Source: Siderastrea radians (Eukaryota; Cnidaria; Anthozoa; Scleractinia; Rhizangiidae). From it: a DNA stretch of 64,000 nucleotides. Within the stretch, counting starts at the first letter, position 1; every line of letters starts with the position of its first letter. The notes under the pieces were generated by a model, which was not told the origin of the DNA, did no database searches, and was given only the letters and a program-made list of their open reading frames with translations. The translations under genes were made by a program, and so were the position numbers. The stretch lies in contig OZ024895.1 of NCBI GenBank assembly GCA_964017195.1, positions 6,444,001 to 6,508,000 on the forward strand. The letters run 5' to 3'. This document shows positions 21,097 through 32,853 of the stretch, one piece after another.

Positions 21097-23291
21097 GTTC
21101 GTTTGATTCAACTGAGGTAGTAAGTGGGATTCGGCAACTGTACATTATCCGGGAAGGATGGCTTGCGCCCTTTCCTTGGTGTGAAGAGTTCCACTTTCAT
21201 CTTGATGACATCTTCACGAGGCTTAAAATGGTCAGCAGGAAGAAAACAAGAGGAGCAACGACAAGCAACATCGTTGAAATGTCCGCGTTCTTCCAACCAC
21301 ACGAAGAGTGTCCAAAGCCAAGAACAGTGTTAATCGAAGGAAAGCCTGGCATGGGAAAGGCAACCTACTGCAATAAGGTTGCTTACGATTGGGCCACCAA
21401 GAAATGTGAAGCAGCAGATTACCTTCCTGAAGTCAAAGTAGTACTATTGCTGAGATGCCGCAACATCGATTCTGACCTTTGGAAGGCCATTGATGATCAG
21501 CAACTGCCTCGAGATATTCATGAAAAAGAGCGCGAAAACTTTTTCGAGTACATTCGCCAAAATCAGCCCAACGTTATTCTGTTATTTGACGGACTGGACG
21601 AGTTACCTACTAGTAAATTGCCAGAGTTTTCAGAAATCATTCAAGGTAGAATGCTTCCTCGATGTTCCGTTGTGGTTACAGCACGACACGAAGCTGGGAT
21701 ACAGGTGAGAAAGGTCAGTGACACTCCGCTAGAGATTGAAGGATATACTACGCTAGATGCTAAAGATTTTATAGTCAAGTTTTTCAAAGAGAAGGAAGGG
21801 GATTTGGCCCAGAAGCTCTTACACAAGCTGGACGATGATAGGAACTTGAAAGAACTGATCGCAAATCCCCTCAACACTGCACTTCTTTGCCTTCTTTGTG
21901 AAGACTTTGAGGGCAATTTTCCAGAAAGTAGAACTCAACTGTACTTTGAACTAGTACAGTGTGTCCTGAGGAGATACAGAAAAAAGAAGGGATTAGCGGT
22001 TATCACTGAGGATCTGATTGAAGTATACAAAACTGAGTTGAAACACCTTGGCTCGATTGCGTTAAACGGTCTGCGTGAAGATGATATGTACTTCACGGAC
22101 AAACAGCTTGGAAATCACATGAGCGACTTACCTGGATTCGGATTTCTGTCAGTTCAGCCTGGAAGCAGCAAGCTAAGACCAGGTACCTGTTATGGGTTTC
22201 TCCACAAGAGCTTCCAGGAATTTTTCGCAGCTTATTTTCTCTGTTGTCAGCTTCTCAGTGGAGAAATCAGTCCTGAACGCTTAGCTGCTGACAAAAGGTA
22301 TTTCCTTGAGCTGAATCAAGTGCTTTTGTTCACTTGTGGCATGCTAACAAAGCAGTCCGAAGAAACAGCAGAGGCCCTTATCAAGAGAAGAGCGACTCAA
22401 GTGAACGGAGATGGTGATTTTGCCGCTTTGGTAGTGGAGTGCATTGGAGAATGCAAAAAAGAACGAAGTGACTTTCATGTAGAATTGGCACGTAACTTTG
22501 GCTCATTTTTGAGACTGACAAAGTTGGATTTGTCTCGAAAAAACCTTACTGCTGCTGCGGTGGCTGCGCTTGCTGAAGCGCTTAGGACGAATACAACTCT
22601 GACAGAGTTGGATTTGAATGGCAATAACCTTAATACTGCTGGGGCTGCTGCGCTTGCTGAAGCGCTTAAGACGAACACAACTCCGGCATGGTTGAATTTG
22701 TCTACAAATAACCTTAAAGCTGCTGGGGCTGCTGCGCTTGCTGAAGCGCTTAAGACGAACACAACTCCGACATGGTTGGATTTGTCTACAAATAACCTTA
22801 ATGCTGCTGGGTCTGCTGCGCTTGCTGAAGCGCTCAAGACGACCACAACTCTGACAAGGTTGAATTTGTCTGACAATAACCTTACTGCTGCCGAGGCTGC
22901 TGCGCTTGCTGAAGCGCTTAAGACGAACACAACTCTGACAGAGTTGGATTTGTCTGACAATAATCTTAATGCTGCTGGGGCTGCTGCGCTTGCTGAAGCG
23001 CTTAAGAGGAACACAACTCTGACAATTTTGTATTTGTCTAACAATAACCTTAATGCTGCTGGGGCTGCTGCGCTTGCTGAAGCGCTTGCTGAAGCGCTTA
23101 AGACGAACACAACTCTGACAATTTTGTATTTGTCTAACAATAACCTTAATGCTACTGGGGCTGCTGCGCTTGCTGAAGCGCTTAACACGAATACAACTCT
23201 GTCAGACTTGTCTTTGCCTGAAAGTGACTTCAGTCAGTCCGTCGTTAATGAACTCGTTAAAGAACATGGTAGATGTATCTCTTTTATATGA
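21097..23291 (+). CDS. NLR2 NACHT-LRR exon, Walker A altered
   Basis: Starts at the same acceptor (CGCTTCCAG) and phase as NLR1 and stays open to TGA 23289. Walker A reads GKPGMGKAT: the conserved Thr after Lys is Ala through a single A-to-G change (GCA against ACA in NLR1). Walker B (LLFDGLDELP) and the FLHKSFQEFFAAYF motif are intact. Only 8 LRRs plus the cap remain; LRR 7 has a 4-residue LAEA duplication. With the HEPN exon broken upstream, this locus may be a pseudogene, a decoy or a regulatory NLR. Confidence 0.85.
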
Positions 23292-24340
23292 TAAGTTGAA
23301 GCCTCCATCTCCAATCTCCTTTACGTTTTGAAGAAAGCAACAAAACAAATATTCAATGTAAAACAGAGTATACGTAATTACGAGGAGGTTTTAAAAGCCG
23401 TTAACCTGGTTAATTAGTTCTTGAGTTGAATTGTAGAATCCAAGTGGCTCAGCCTGTCAGACAAAGTTTTGTTGCTTTCAATACCGTGACTATAAACTGA
23501 AGAAAAAAACATTTAAGGCGCTTTTTACTCTCTTAGAAGATTTTTGCTCGACTAAATTCGAATCTTCGAAACAGCCGAATTTTCGGTAAAATTTGGCAAA
23601 AGTTTCTGTGACGGTTTCGTGACTGGTAATTCCTATCATTAGTCATTCAATCCCTGATTCAAGGGTTTAAAGCCATCAAAGTGCTTCTAAGAAGGTGAAC
23701 TGTTTCAATGGTTTCCTTTTATAGGCTGTTCGCTTGCTCGCTCTGTTTTAATTAAGCTTTAATTTTCCTTGTGATTTGTGTAGTATAAAAATTAAGGTAA
23801 AATTTCCAACAAAACATTTTACAATATCAGTATCGTATTGAAGTATTTTAACCCGTTAAACTTGTAAACAGGGCTTTAATCAACACAAGGAAAAATAGGA
23901 AACCAACTATTAAAAAAAAATGATGGAAAAGGTAAAATCAAAGTGATTCCTTGTGTGCAGTTTCATAGTACTGTCCTGTTATCTAGTATGCCAAGCGAGC
24001 CTACATTACCTCTAGAATAGTTTTACATAGTAGCCTCTAATGGTGACGCTTGTCTGATGATTTTTACGCGATTTGTAAATTTTTGAAAGAATATGGCCGA
24101 ACAAGTACAAAACTCACCAAGAGTTTACGTTTACAGGAGGCCGTAACTGCCGTTCATAACCAAGTCTACTACGTTTCAACTCTCAGAAGTCCTCAAAAAA
24201 ATTATCATTTTTTAAATTTGTTAAATGTTGTCAATTTGTAAATACTTAGTTGAGGGAATTAATGTAGCGGACATGATCAACGAGTGCAGAATAAAATGTG
24301 ATGTTGACGCAAAAGTGTTCGCTTCTTGTATGGCTTATTT
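23292..24340 (+). other. 3' flank of NLR2 (duplicate of 7796-8849)
   Basis: Near-identical in order to the NLR1 3' flank, including GTAATTACGAGGAGGTTTTA, and ends where unit 1 diverges (about 8849). It marks the right boundary of the tandem unit. Confidence 0.6.
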
Positions 24341-24481
24341 TCAGTCCAAACAGTGTACTGAATCGACAGTGTGCTGGCTGTGAAGAGTCTAAAAGGTGAC
24401 CAGCAAAGTTTTGAAAATGGCGGTCACTTGGTGTGACTAGTTGTAAACATAAAATTTGACGTCGGCTGAAATGCAAAGCTT

Positions 24482-25342
24482 CCAGAGAGAAGCACTCAAC
24501 TGTACCTTGAAAGAGTACAGTGTGTCCTGAGAAGATGTAGAAAAAAGAAGGGATTAGCGGTTATCACTGAGGATCTGATTGAAGTATACAAAACTGAGTT
24601 AAAACACCTTGGCTCGATTGCGTTAAAAGGTCTGCGTGAAGATAATAGGTTCTTCACGGACAAACAGCTTGGCAATCACATGAGCGACTTACCTGGATTC
24701 GGATTTCTGTCAGTTCAGCCTGGAAGCAGCAAGCTAAGACCATGTACCTGTTGCGGGTTATGCATAAGAGTTTCCAGGAATTTTTCGCAGCTTATTTTCT
24801 CTGTTGTCAGCTTCTCAGTGAAGAAATCAGTCCTTAAGGCTTAGCTACTGACAAGAAATATTGCCGTGAGCTGAAGCAATTGCTTTTGTTCACTTGTGAC
24901 ATGTAGCAACGCTGTCCGAAGAAAATGTAGTGGCCATTGTCAAGAGTATAGCGACTCACGTTAACGCACATGATGATTTTGCTTTTGCAGTGGAGTTCAT
25001 TGCAGAATGCAAAACGAAAAACGAGCAAAAAAAAAAAGTGATTTTCACGTAGAATTGGCGCGTACTTTTGGCTCATAGATGAAACTTCAAAGCGTTAGTT
25101 TCAGCGGTAGTGTCCTTAAGCGCGGAGTAGGTTATGGTCAGGTTGCTGCGCTTGCTGAAGCGCTGAAGACGAAAACAACTCTGACATTGTTGGATTTGCC
25201 TTTCAACGACCTTAATGCTGCTGGGGCTGCTGCACTTGCTGAAGGGCTCAAGACAAACACAACCTGACAAAGTTGTATTTCTCTGACAATAACCTGGATG
25301 CTGCTGGGAAAGCACATGGCGTTCGTATCTTCTTTAGGTCGT
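24482..25342 (+). pseudogene. Third NLR copy: truncated NACHT-LRR pseudogene
   Basis: Homology begins inside the distal NACHT region (CACTCAACTGTACCTTGAA) and runs through the winged-helix region to the LRR end. Frameshifts (for example TTGCGGGTTATGCATAAG) and stops (CCTTAAGGCTTAG at about 24833) break it. Only about two LRRs remain, and the Walker motifs are absent. Its 3' flank (25343-26470) still matches those of NLR1 and NLR2. Confidence 0.85.
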
Positions 25343-25530
25343 AAGTTGAAGCTTTTGAGTTTTCTCCATCTCCAATCTCCTCTACGTTTTGAAGAAAGCA
25401 ACAAGACAAATATCTAATGTAAAAAAGAGTACATAATTACGAGGAGCTTTCAAAAGCCGTTAATTAGTTTTTAAACACAGGGCGAGTTGAAATATAGAAG
25501 CCAAGTGGCTCAGCCTGTCACAAAAAGTTT

Positions 25531-25684
25531 AGCCGGCGTGGCAGGCGTAAACAGGGAAGGAGAAGGGTAGCGAGAACGCAGGAGAAAAATGGGAGACTGG
25601 GGATAGGGACGAGGGAGACCCCATTTTTCTCCCGCGTTCTCGCTCCCCTTCCCCGTCCCTGTATACGCCTGCTACGCAGGCTAG
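25531..25684. mobile_element. MITE inserted in the third NLR 3' flank
   Basis: Inverted ends around GGCGTGGCAGGCGTA and TACGCCTGCTACGCAGGCTAG-type sequence, with arms such as GGGAGAAAAATGGG pairing inside. A perfect 9-bp duplication AAAAAGTTT flanks it (25522-25530, 25685-25693). Both other NLR flanks have the uninterrupted site (7980 and 23465). Confidence 0.8.
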
Positions 25685-26496
25685 AAAAAGTTTTGTTGCT
25701 TTCAATACCGTGACTAACTGAAGAAAAAAAAAATAAGACGCTATTTAGGCTCTTGGAAGATTCTTGCTCTACTAAATTCAAATCTTCGGTTTTTAGCGAT
25801 AATAATAATAACAATAAAACGAAACAGCTAAATTTTCTGTAAAATTCGGCAAAAGTCCTGTGATCGTTTCATGACTGTTAATTCTTATCATTAGTCGTTC
25901 AGTCTCAGATTCAAGGCTTTAAAACCATCAAAGTGCTTCTAAGAAGGTGCGCTGTTTCCATGGTTTCCTTTCAGTATAGGCTCTTCGCTTGCTTGCTTTG
26001 TTTTAATTAAGCTTTTATTTTCCTTGTGATTTGTGTAGTATGAAAATTAAGGTAAAATTTCTAACACTCACACAATATTATACAATATCAGTATTGCCGG
26101 TATTGAATTATTTTAACCCGCTACTTAGCCTTGTGAATAGACCTTAAATCAACACAAGGAGTCAAGGAAAAAAGGAAACCTACTTAATGATGGAAAAGAT
26201 AAAATCAAAGTGATTCCTTGTGTGCAGTTTCATAGTACTGTCCTGTTATCTAGTATGTCAAGCGAGGTTACCTTACCTTGTAGAATGGTTTTATATAGTA
26301 GCCCCTATTTAAATGGTGACGCTTGTCTGATGATTTTTACGTGACTCATAAATTTTTGAGAAAATGTGGCCAAACAAGTATAATACTGGCCAAGAGATTA
26401 CGTTTACAGCAGGCTGTAACTGGCCGTTCATAACCAAATCTTCTACGCTTAAACACTCAGAAGTTCGCAAAAAAATTAACCTTTTTTAAAACACAG

Positions 26497-26850
26497 CCCC
26501 TGTCACCAGACCTGTGAACAATGAGACTTTACCGCCACCCTACCCCGCTGCGTCGCAGTTTGCGGAAAGCAGCCAGTATGGCGGTTACAACCAACAGTTT
26601 CAAGCAAATCCAAACATGCAGAATAATTACGTTGGGTCGCGGTAGAGCGGAGACTTTCCGGATTCCAGTTTCTTCCCCTCTACACCTCAATAACCGCCGC
26701 CTCCCTACTCGGCAAACAATTCGCTAAATGCGAATTTCTACGCAAACACTTCTCAGGAAAGCAACAACTTTGCAGGCTAGGTCAGGCCAGGCCAGAGGAC
26801 TTTTCCCGAGGGTTACGGGTATTATCCCTGGAAAGGAAACGCAGCGGGAC
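26497..26850 (+). pseudogene. Decayed exon of a P/Q/N/Y-rich protein
   Basis: After an acceptor-like TTTTTTAAAACACAG, one frame reads a strongly biased peptide (ETLPPPYPAASQF, SQYGGYNQQFQANP, PPPPYSANNS, FPEGYGYYPWKGN) interrupted by three in-frame stops. Two PPxY motifs would be WW-domain ligands. The composition resembles a low-complexity tail of a transcription factor or RNA-binding protein, but I cannot name the parent. It is either a captured exon or a decayed gene. Confidence 0.5.
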
Positions 26851-28684
26851 AAAGTTTTTAAAAGTAGCTCTTACGTGTTCATACCAACCTGGCTAAAGGT
26901 TTAATTGGAAGTGCAGACAAACCCGCAACGTCGGTGTGCAAGTGAATGTGCGTTCACACGAAAGGATTTTACGTGTGAATCGAGTTAATTAGCATGTTTG
27001 TCGGTGTGTACATTGTAATAATTCCTTTTTGTTAAAGCTCCAGAAGGTAAGGTTCTGTTGATAGTCAGAGTAAACGATGTCATATTTGACATAGCGAGAG
27101 CAAGCAACCATCAGTGCAGATTCTCAACTGGAAAAGCTCTCGAAAAACAAAAGAAAGTACTGATAATAGTACCAGAGAAGTTAGAAGTCATAACCGTACG
27201 TAAAATTCAAAATGCAAAATTCCCAGGCAACCAATCATAGCGTTATATAACCATAAACCTCTGAATGGGAGTGAGTATCTGCGCTCAGTTGATGTAGTGG
27301 CACAATAGGTAGACACTTTAGGACGTCCTATGCCATGTAAGAAAGGTTAGCTCTTTGTTGGGTTAGGAATACCGCTCACACGTACTTTAAAAGTTAGGGA
27401 CTCCGTCATATGACATTTTTGGTGTAGTGTTATCAATCCTGTTCAGAAAGCCGTTGACTCGGATTCAACTTTTGCTCCATCCTTCTTTTTAATGTTATTT
27501 AACTTATCAAATGCCACAAAAAGTGATTTTCATTTCATACATGAAAAACTCAGTATATCGACCGAGTGCATAATATTCACTCCCATGCTCCGCCGAAGAG
27601 GGTGCATTGCGCCCGTCATATAGTCTAAATCTAAATCTAGTCAATTTTATAACTGTAAATATTGCGTACAAGTGACATACGTGGAATTTTCTTTTAACTC
27701 TTACCAAGGATTCGTCTTAGGGATAGGCCAAAATTTTAACAAATTATCTACATTTTGTTATTAAGCAAGTTATACGTCATAGGTACTGATGGACCTATAA
27801 ACGCCTCAAATTTATTTTTGTACGTTTGAATAGACTTTGTTCGATCGTTCGTGCGTTCGTTAATGTTCTTTTTTTTGGCGGGGGGGATCTTTACCGACTC
27901 AGAAAAAAAGAAAATAGTGTAAATTGAAAATAATTTCCTCAACCCGACCCAACTGTTATTTAAATTACTACAGCAATTCCAGCCACTTAAGAAATGTTCA
28001 TCCTTTAGGCAGAACTATCTTTCATGAGTAACTGCTTGCATTTTCTGCTAAGAGATTGACACCCCGTGGTTTCTGTCAATTTTATTTTTGTCTCAGACAT
28101 CAATATTTATAAAAAGAACAACTTAAATCAAATTGAATCTGAGCATTATACCTTACTTGAATACAAAGATGTAGGAAAACGTTTGCACGACGTAGCGATT
28201 ACTTAAAGATTGCGTTTAGTAAATATAAACATGTACAAAATTTTCAGTGACCTATATCTTTGCTTCGTTTCAAGGTATAACCTTCAAATTCATACAATTT
28301 TCTTTAGCAACAATGATTTTTCTGCTCGTTGTCTTAAGATCACGTGCAAAAAGAAAGAGTTAGCATTTTTATTATATTCTTTGTGGTTAACATGGAGTTA
28401 AACTTGAAAGAACTCGAAGCAAATCAACTCTATAATTTTGTTCTCGGTTTTGAATAGACTGCTCTAAAGTATATCTGTTCCTGAACGTTAACATCTTCTA
28501 TGCGTTTGTAATGGTTTTCGTGTTAATCCGTTCTTGTATCATCATTCTATGCACATATGTTGTACAGGTTGTTTAATAGCCCCATGTATGTTGTGGAAAC
28601 CTCAGATATTGGTATAATAAAATAATCAGGTGAAACAACCGCATGATGACGACGTCGCGGCATAGCACTTGCACGGGAGGGTAA
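26851..28684. other. Unassigned AT-rich spacer
   Basis: No domain, splice chain or transposon ends could be supported. Short open frames (for example 27058-27240 and 28210-28401) lack recognisable homology. Confidence 0.3.
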
Positions 28685-28880
28685 CAGTGGCGGATCTAGG
28701 ATTTTTGAGAGGGGGGTGTGGGGGTGGGGGGTGTGGCTGACCTGACAGAACCATATCGGAACAATCCGAGACAAAATCGCCTCAGTGTTAGTTTTGTTAC
28801 CTTTCTAAATTTCAAGCTTAAACGACTTCAAAGAGGGGGGTGGCTGGCCTCCCAATCCACTCTCCGTGGATCTGCCCCTG
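28685..28880. mobile_element. MITE, CAGTGGCGGATCTAGG family, copy 1
   Basis: Inverted ends CAGTGGCGGATCTAGG and GTGGATCTGCCCCTG with a perfect 5-bp duplication GGTAA (28680-28684, 28881-28885). Contains G-rich runs. Related to the copy at 40251-40414. Confidence 0.75.
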
Positions 28881-28910
28881 GGTAAACTGCCTCGTTCACA
28901 GGTGCGAAGG

Positions 28911-29018
28911 TTTAGCCTCCTTCGCAGACGTTCTTGGCTCATCACGCAATCTTTCCTCCCCAACGCTGGGGAGGAAAGGTTGCGTGAGGAGACAAAAGAA
29001 CGTCTGCTTACGGGGCTA
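28911..29018. mobile_element. 108-bp foldback MITE with 9-bp duplication
   Basis: Arms GCAGACGTTCTT, CTCATCACGCAATCTTTCC and TCCCCA pair with their inverses around AACGCT. Perfect 9-bp duplication GTGCGAAGG at 28902-28910 and 29019-29027. No coding content; typical abundant coral foldback. Confidence 0.8.
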
Positions 29019-29653
29019 GTGCGAAGGGGGATAAAGCGGAGACGTCCCAAGCAAGATATCTCTTAAGCCAACAAGAATCAGTGAATGTGAATACGAAGAA
29101 ACAATAAAATGGAAACGGTGATATACTTAATAGTGACTATTTTTAGCATATATAAGGATCGAGGTTTGTGAAATCGCTCTAATCAGAAAAATTTCTAAAC
29201 ATAAATGTTCGCCAACCACATGTTTTGCACAATCGATTTCAAAGCGTTTCACTTGTTATTCACTTGTCATTGCTATTGTTTCGCGAATTTTAGGCGAGTG
29301 TGATCTTGAATTCTCGTTGGAAACGTTGAAAGGAACACTTGTTAAGATATTACGGTAGCAGTCAAAAGCTGGCGTTAGCAGGACACCTAAAATCGCTAAA
29401 ATTACCTTCAAACCCTGTAGAAAGTTAAGAACCAGTTAACGTTTTATTAATTGTAATGTTTTATTAATTTTTTGTTTGGAGCCAGTTCAAATCTCCTGGG
29501 TGTCCTGTGGGCTGAAGCAAGAACTTTGAGTTTCGCTTACATTACGTGATAGAGCTTTGGTGAAAAACCGCTGTCTCAAATGACGTTCAAGATGTAAGAA
29601 ATCGAAAACCAGATTGTTTGCAATAATTTCTGTGTAAGTCTTCAAAACAAGAA

Positions 29654-29704
29654 ATGATTATGGACCCAGAACGCCAGCCGGCACTGGATATCTCTTCGAA
29701 ATGA
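29654..29704 (+). promoter_or_regulatory. Upstream ORF overlapping the desulfhydrase start
   Basis: A 16-codon frame from ATG 29654 ends in TGA 29702-29704, which overlaps the main ATG at 29701 as ATGA. Such overlaps can lower initiation or allow re-initiation. Whether it is transcribed is unknown; the transcription start was not identified. Confidence 0.35.
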
Positions 29705-29808
29705 GTAGGAACATTTTTCGAGGTGTCAACATGCTTACACAACTTCACCGCTACAAACCGCCCGAGTGGGCCAAATCACTGAAAAATATTCCACAACACT
29801 TTGTGCAA
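29701..29808 (+). CDS. Desulfhydrase exon 1
   Basis: Starts [20 protein letters not shown] and contains [17 protein letters not shown], a usual amino terminus of the family. Ends in phase 0 at GTAAGG. A second ATG (29731) could also serve as the start. Confidence 0.8.
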
Positions 29809-30510
29809 GTAAGGGGTCTTAACTGTGCTTGTGCTGTTCATTTGACTTCTGTACTTCCTCTTTTAAGTTTACATGAAGTTGTCAGATTTCTCCCTTCGTC
29901 AAGAGACAATGAAGCATCATACAGGGATGGAAAAGTTGCAGACTCCCCCCCCCCTGCTATCCTCGAAACAAATATCTCAATAACTACCTTGTAAGCTTAA
30001 AAGTAAACAATAAACTTACAAGGTCCCTGTGTAGGAAATAAACTGTAAATTGCTAATCATCCCAAAAACTGTGTCAGTGAATTTGCAATTTGAGGGATGA
30101 TGCATGTAGGCTGTTCCACAACACTACTTCAGTGGAGGGGGGACAAGTGTGGAAACCCAGAAGAAAAGGAGGTCAGAGTTGTATGGATGGCAGGAGTAGA
30201 GGGGTCGGGAAGCAGGATTTGCAAGGCGGCGGGAAGTGGGAGATATAGGGGAAAATTCTGCAACATTCTGCAATCGAAAAAGTGCAAAAAGGTGGTATCC
30301 AACAAAAATAGGGCGGGAACTGAGATTGGAAGCGGGAAGGTTAAACCAAACCCATATAGGTAACAGTCATCTTGTAGTTGTATTCACTTTTCTTTTTTAG
30401 CCCCTGAAGAAGGTTTGTTTTGTAAACCAAAATATCGGGCAAATATATCACTTGATTTCATTTCTGCCTCAATTTTAATTTCTCAATCTTTTAATTAAAT
30501 AATAATAATA

Positions 30511-30543
<33 letters not shown>

Positions 30544-32794
30544 TGTTTTACCAGGGTAAACCCGTCATCAAAAGCTGTTATATGTGGGTGCCCTGGGCAA
30601 GTAAAAATAACAAATAATAAGTATAAGAAAAATTACAATAATAATAATAGTAACCCTAAAAATTGGTTGCAAAATACATGGTGAAATAAAAACTATGTAC
30701 AATGTAGCTCTATAAAAATAACTCCTTAAAGGGGCATAGTCACGCTATTTTAGTTCATTTAAAAATCAAAAATATGTCCTCACATCAATGAACGCCCACA
30801 AATAATGGTCTAGTTTTGTTACCAAAGACTATATCACTTCACTGAAACTGTTTTCTGTGGTCTGTTGCTACAGATGGCATGGATGGAAATGGATTGCAAC
30901 TTGAAAAAATTAGGTTAAAATTTTCAAATTCCTTCAGCGTCTTGACATAATTTAAATCAATATTAAATGGTCATGGTTTGTTTTCTCTTACTGAAGTTAA
31001 GTTAATATGTTCCTTTAAATGTTCAAAAACGATGTTAGGCATGGATAAAGTTAGTTACCGATAATTTTAGCACAGTTTTTACCAAAAATCTGCGAAATCC
31101 TTGTGACTATGCTCCTTTAAGCTTCATTTTAAAGCCTAGTAACGATTTAACTTCTTTCAAAAATGGTGGTAAATTATTAAAAGCTTGGGCTCCAGAATAA
31201 AAACTGCCTTTCTTTGCAGATTCTGTGCGTACTTTAGGAATTAAAAGATCAAGGCCATTGTGTCTAGTAGAATTTACTGTTGTTTACAAGGTTAAACCAC
31301 CCTGTCCCTCCCACTCACTACAGCTAAGGCCGTTCTTAAAATAAATATTGGTTCAGGTCAGTGGTTTAGTTAGCTTATTTTCTGTATTTCGTTTCTGTAT
31401 ACCAACTGGTGTGACTAATGAACTTTGAACTCAAATGCTGCAAAAATGATTAATTAAAGAACTTTAAATTGCTTCTGCAAATGAAGAGGCCATTTAAGGG
31501 TACATGTGAGTACTGACAAGTGACATGGTGTTGAAACAGTGACATGCACAAAGGAAATAAAATTGTGACATACAACAAGACTGCAGTGATGAAATTGTGC
31601 TGGCCACAAAAAATAAGCTAAATTCCTTCAGGGATATACTGACTGCCCAATATTGGGACATAACAAGCTTTCAGACGGTGGACAGGCAGACACCCCTAAA
31701 AAGGGCCTCAAGGCTGGTGTAATACTCTAATCTACAACTGACAGTTTTGTTCTAACTTTAGGTATTGCTGTTTTACAGCTTGCTCAGCGGAACACTCCTA
31801 TTCACCCATGGCATCTACCGAATCTTCCAAATGAATTTTCATTGTCCATCAAAAGGGATGACTTAACAGGGAGTACATTGTCTGGAAACAAGGTACAAAC
31901 TAAATTAGTGTTTGGTCAGTATAGAATATATGTGACTGCAGGCTAAAGCGTAGCCTGGATGATACAGGGCCATGTCAAGGCCTGTTCTTAACCTAATATT
32001 CCTTATTTGGATTTTTAAAATCTACACAGTGGGGAATATATATGATGCAAAAGAATTATTGCATGCCCCATTTAAAGCTTTTTACCTTTTAATCCAAATA
32101 GCCTAAATTTAGCAATGTAAATGATCTTGTAATGAATGTTGTACAGTCCTATGTTTTTTTTTCATTTGGTATTTTTGGTGGGAAAATGGCATCACAAATT
32201 TGGTGTGAAATTGTCTTTTTTCTTTTCTTTTCTTTTCTAGGTTCGCAAGCTGGAGTTTCTTCTTGCTGATGCTTTGAACAAGAAGTGCGACACCGTTTTC
32301 ACATGTGGTGGGATTCAGTCCAATCACTCAACGTAGAACTACTGCTGTTACCGCAAGACAACTTGGCTTGAATTGTTACTTGTTCCTAAGAAGTCCAGAT
32401 CAGGCAAGTGTAATATTTTATTGTTAAATTTTGCGTAGCGGTATGTTGATTGGTTCTGACTTTTGGGACTGTGGATGAAATACAAGAAGTCAGTGCATTT
32501 GTATTGTTGTAACTAAGCTTTATTCTTTCTTTTCAGACAACAGATATTGGATGTAAAGGGAACCTTCTTCTTAACAGGATGGTTGGAAGCCAAATTATTG
32601 TTGTTCCTCAGCTTCAGTACAAATCTGGCCTTAAACAAATGATGGAGAAAATGGCTGAAAAATTGTAAGTGGTACTTATTACAATTCCAAGAGTTTGTAC
32701 TTAAAGCGACTATATGACTGTCATCTCTTTTTAGAGTTACTTTATAAAATGTAAAAAAAAAGAAACTCCAGTTTTGTTTAAAAGTACTATAATA

Positions 32795-32853
<59 letters not shown>

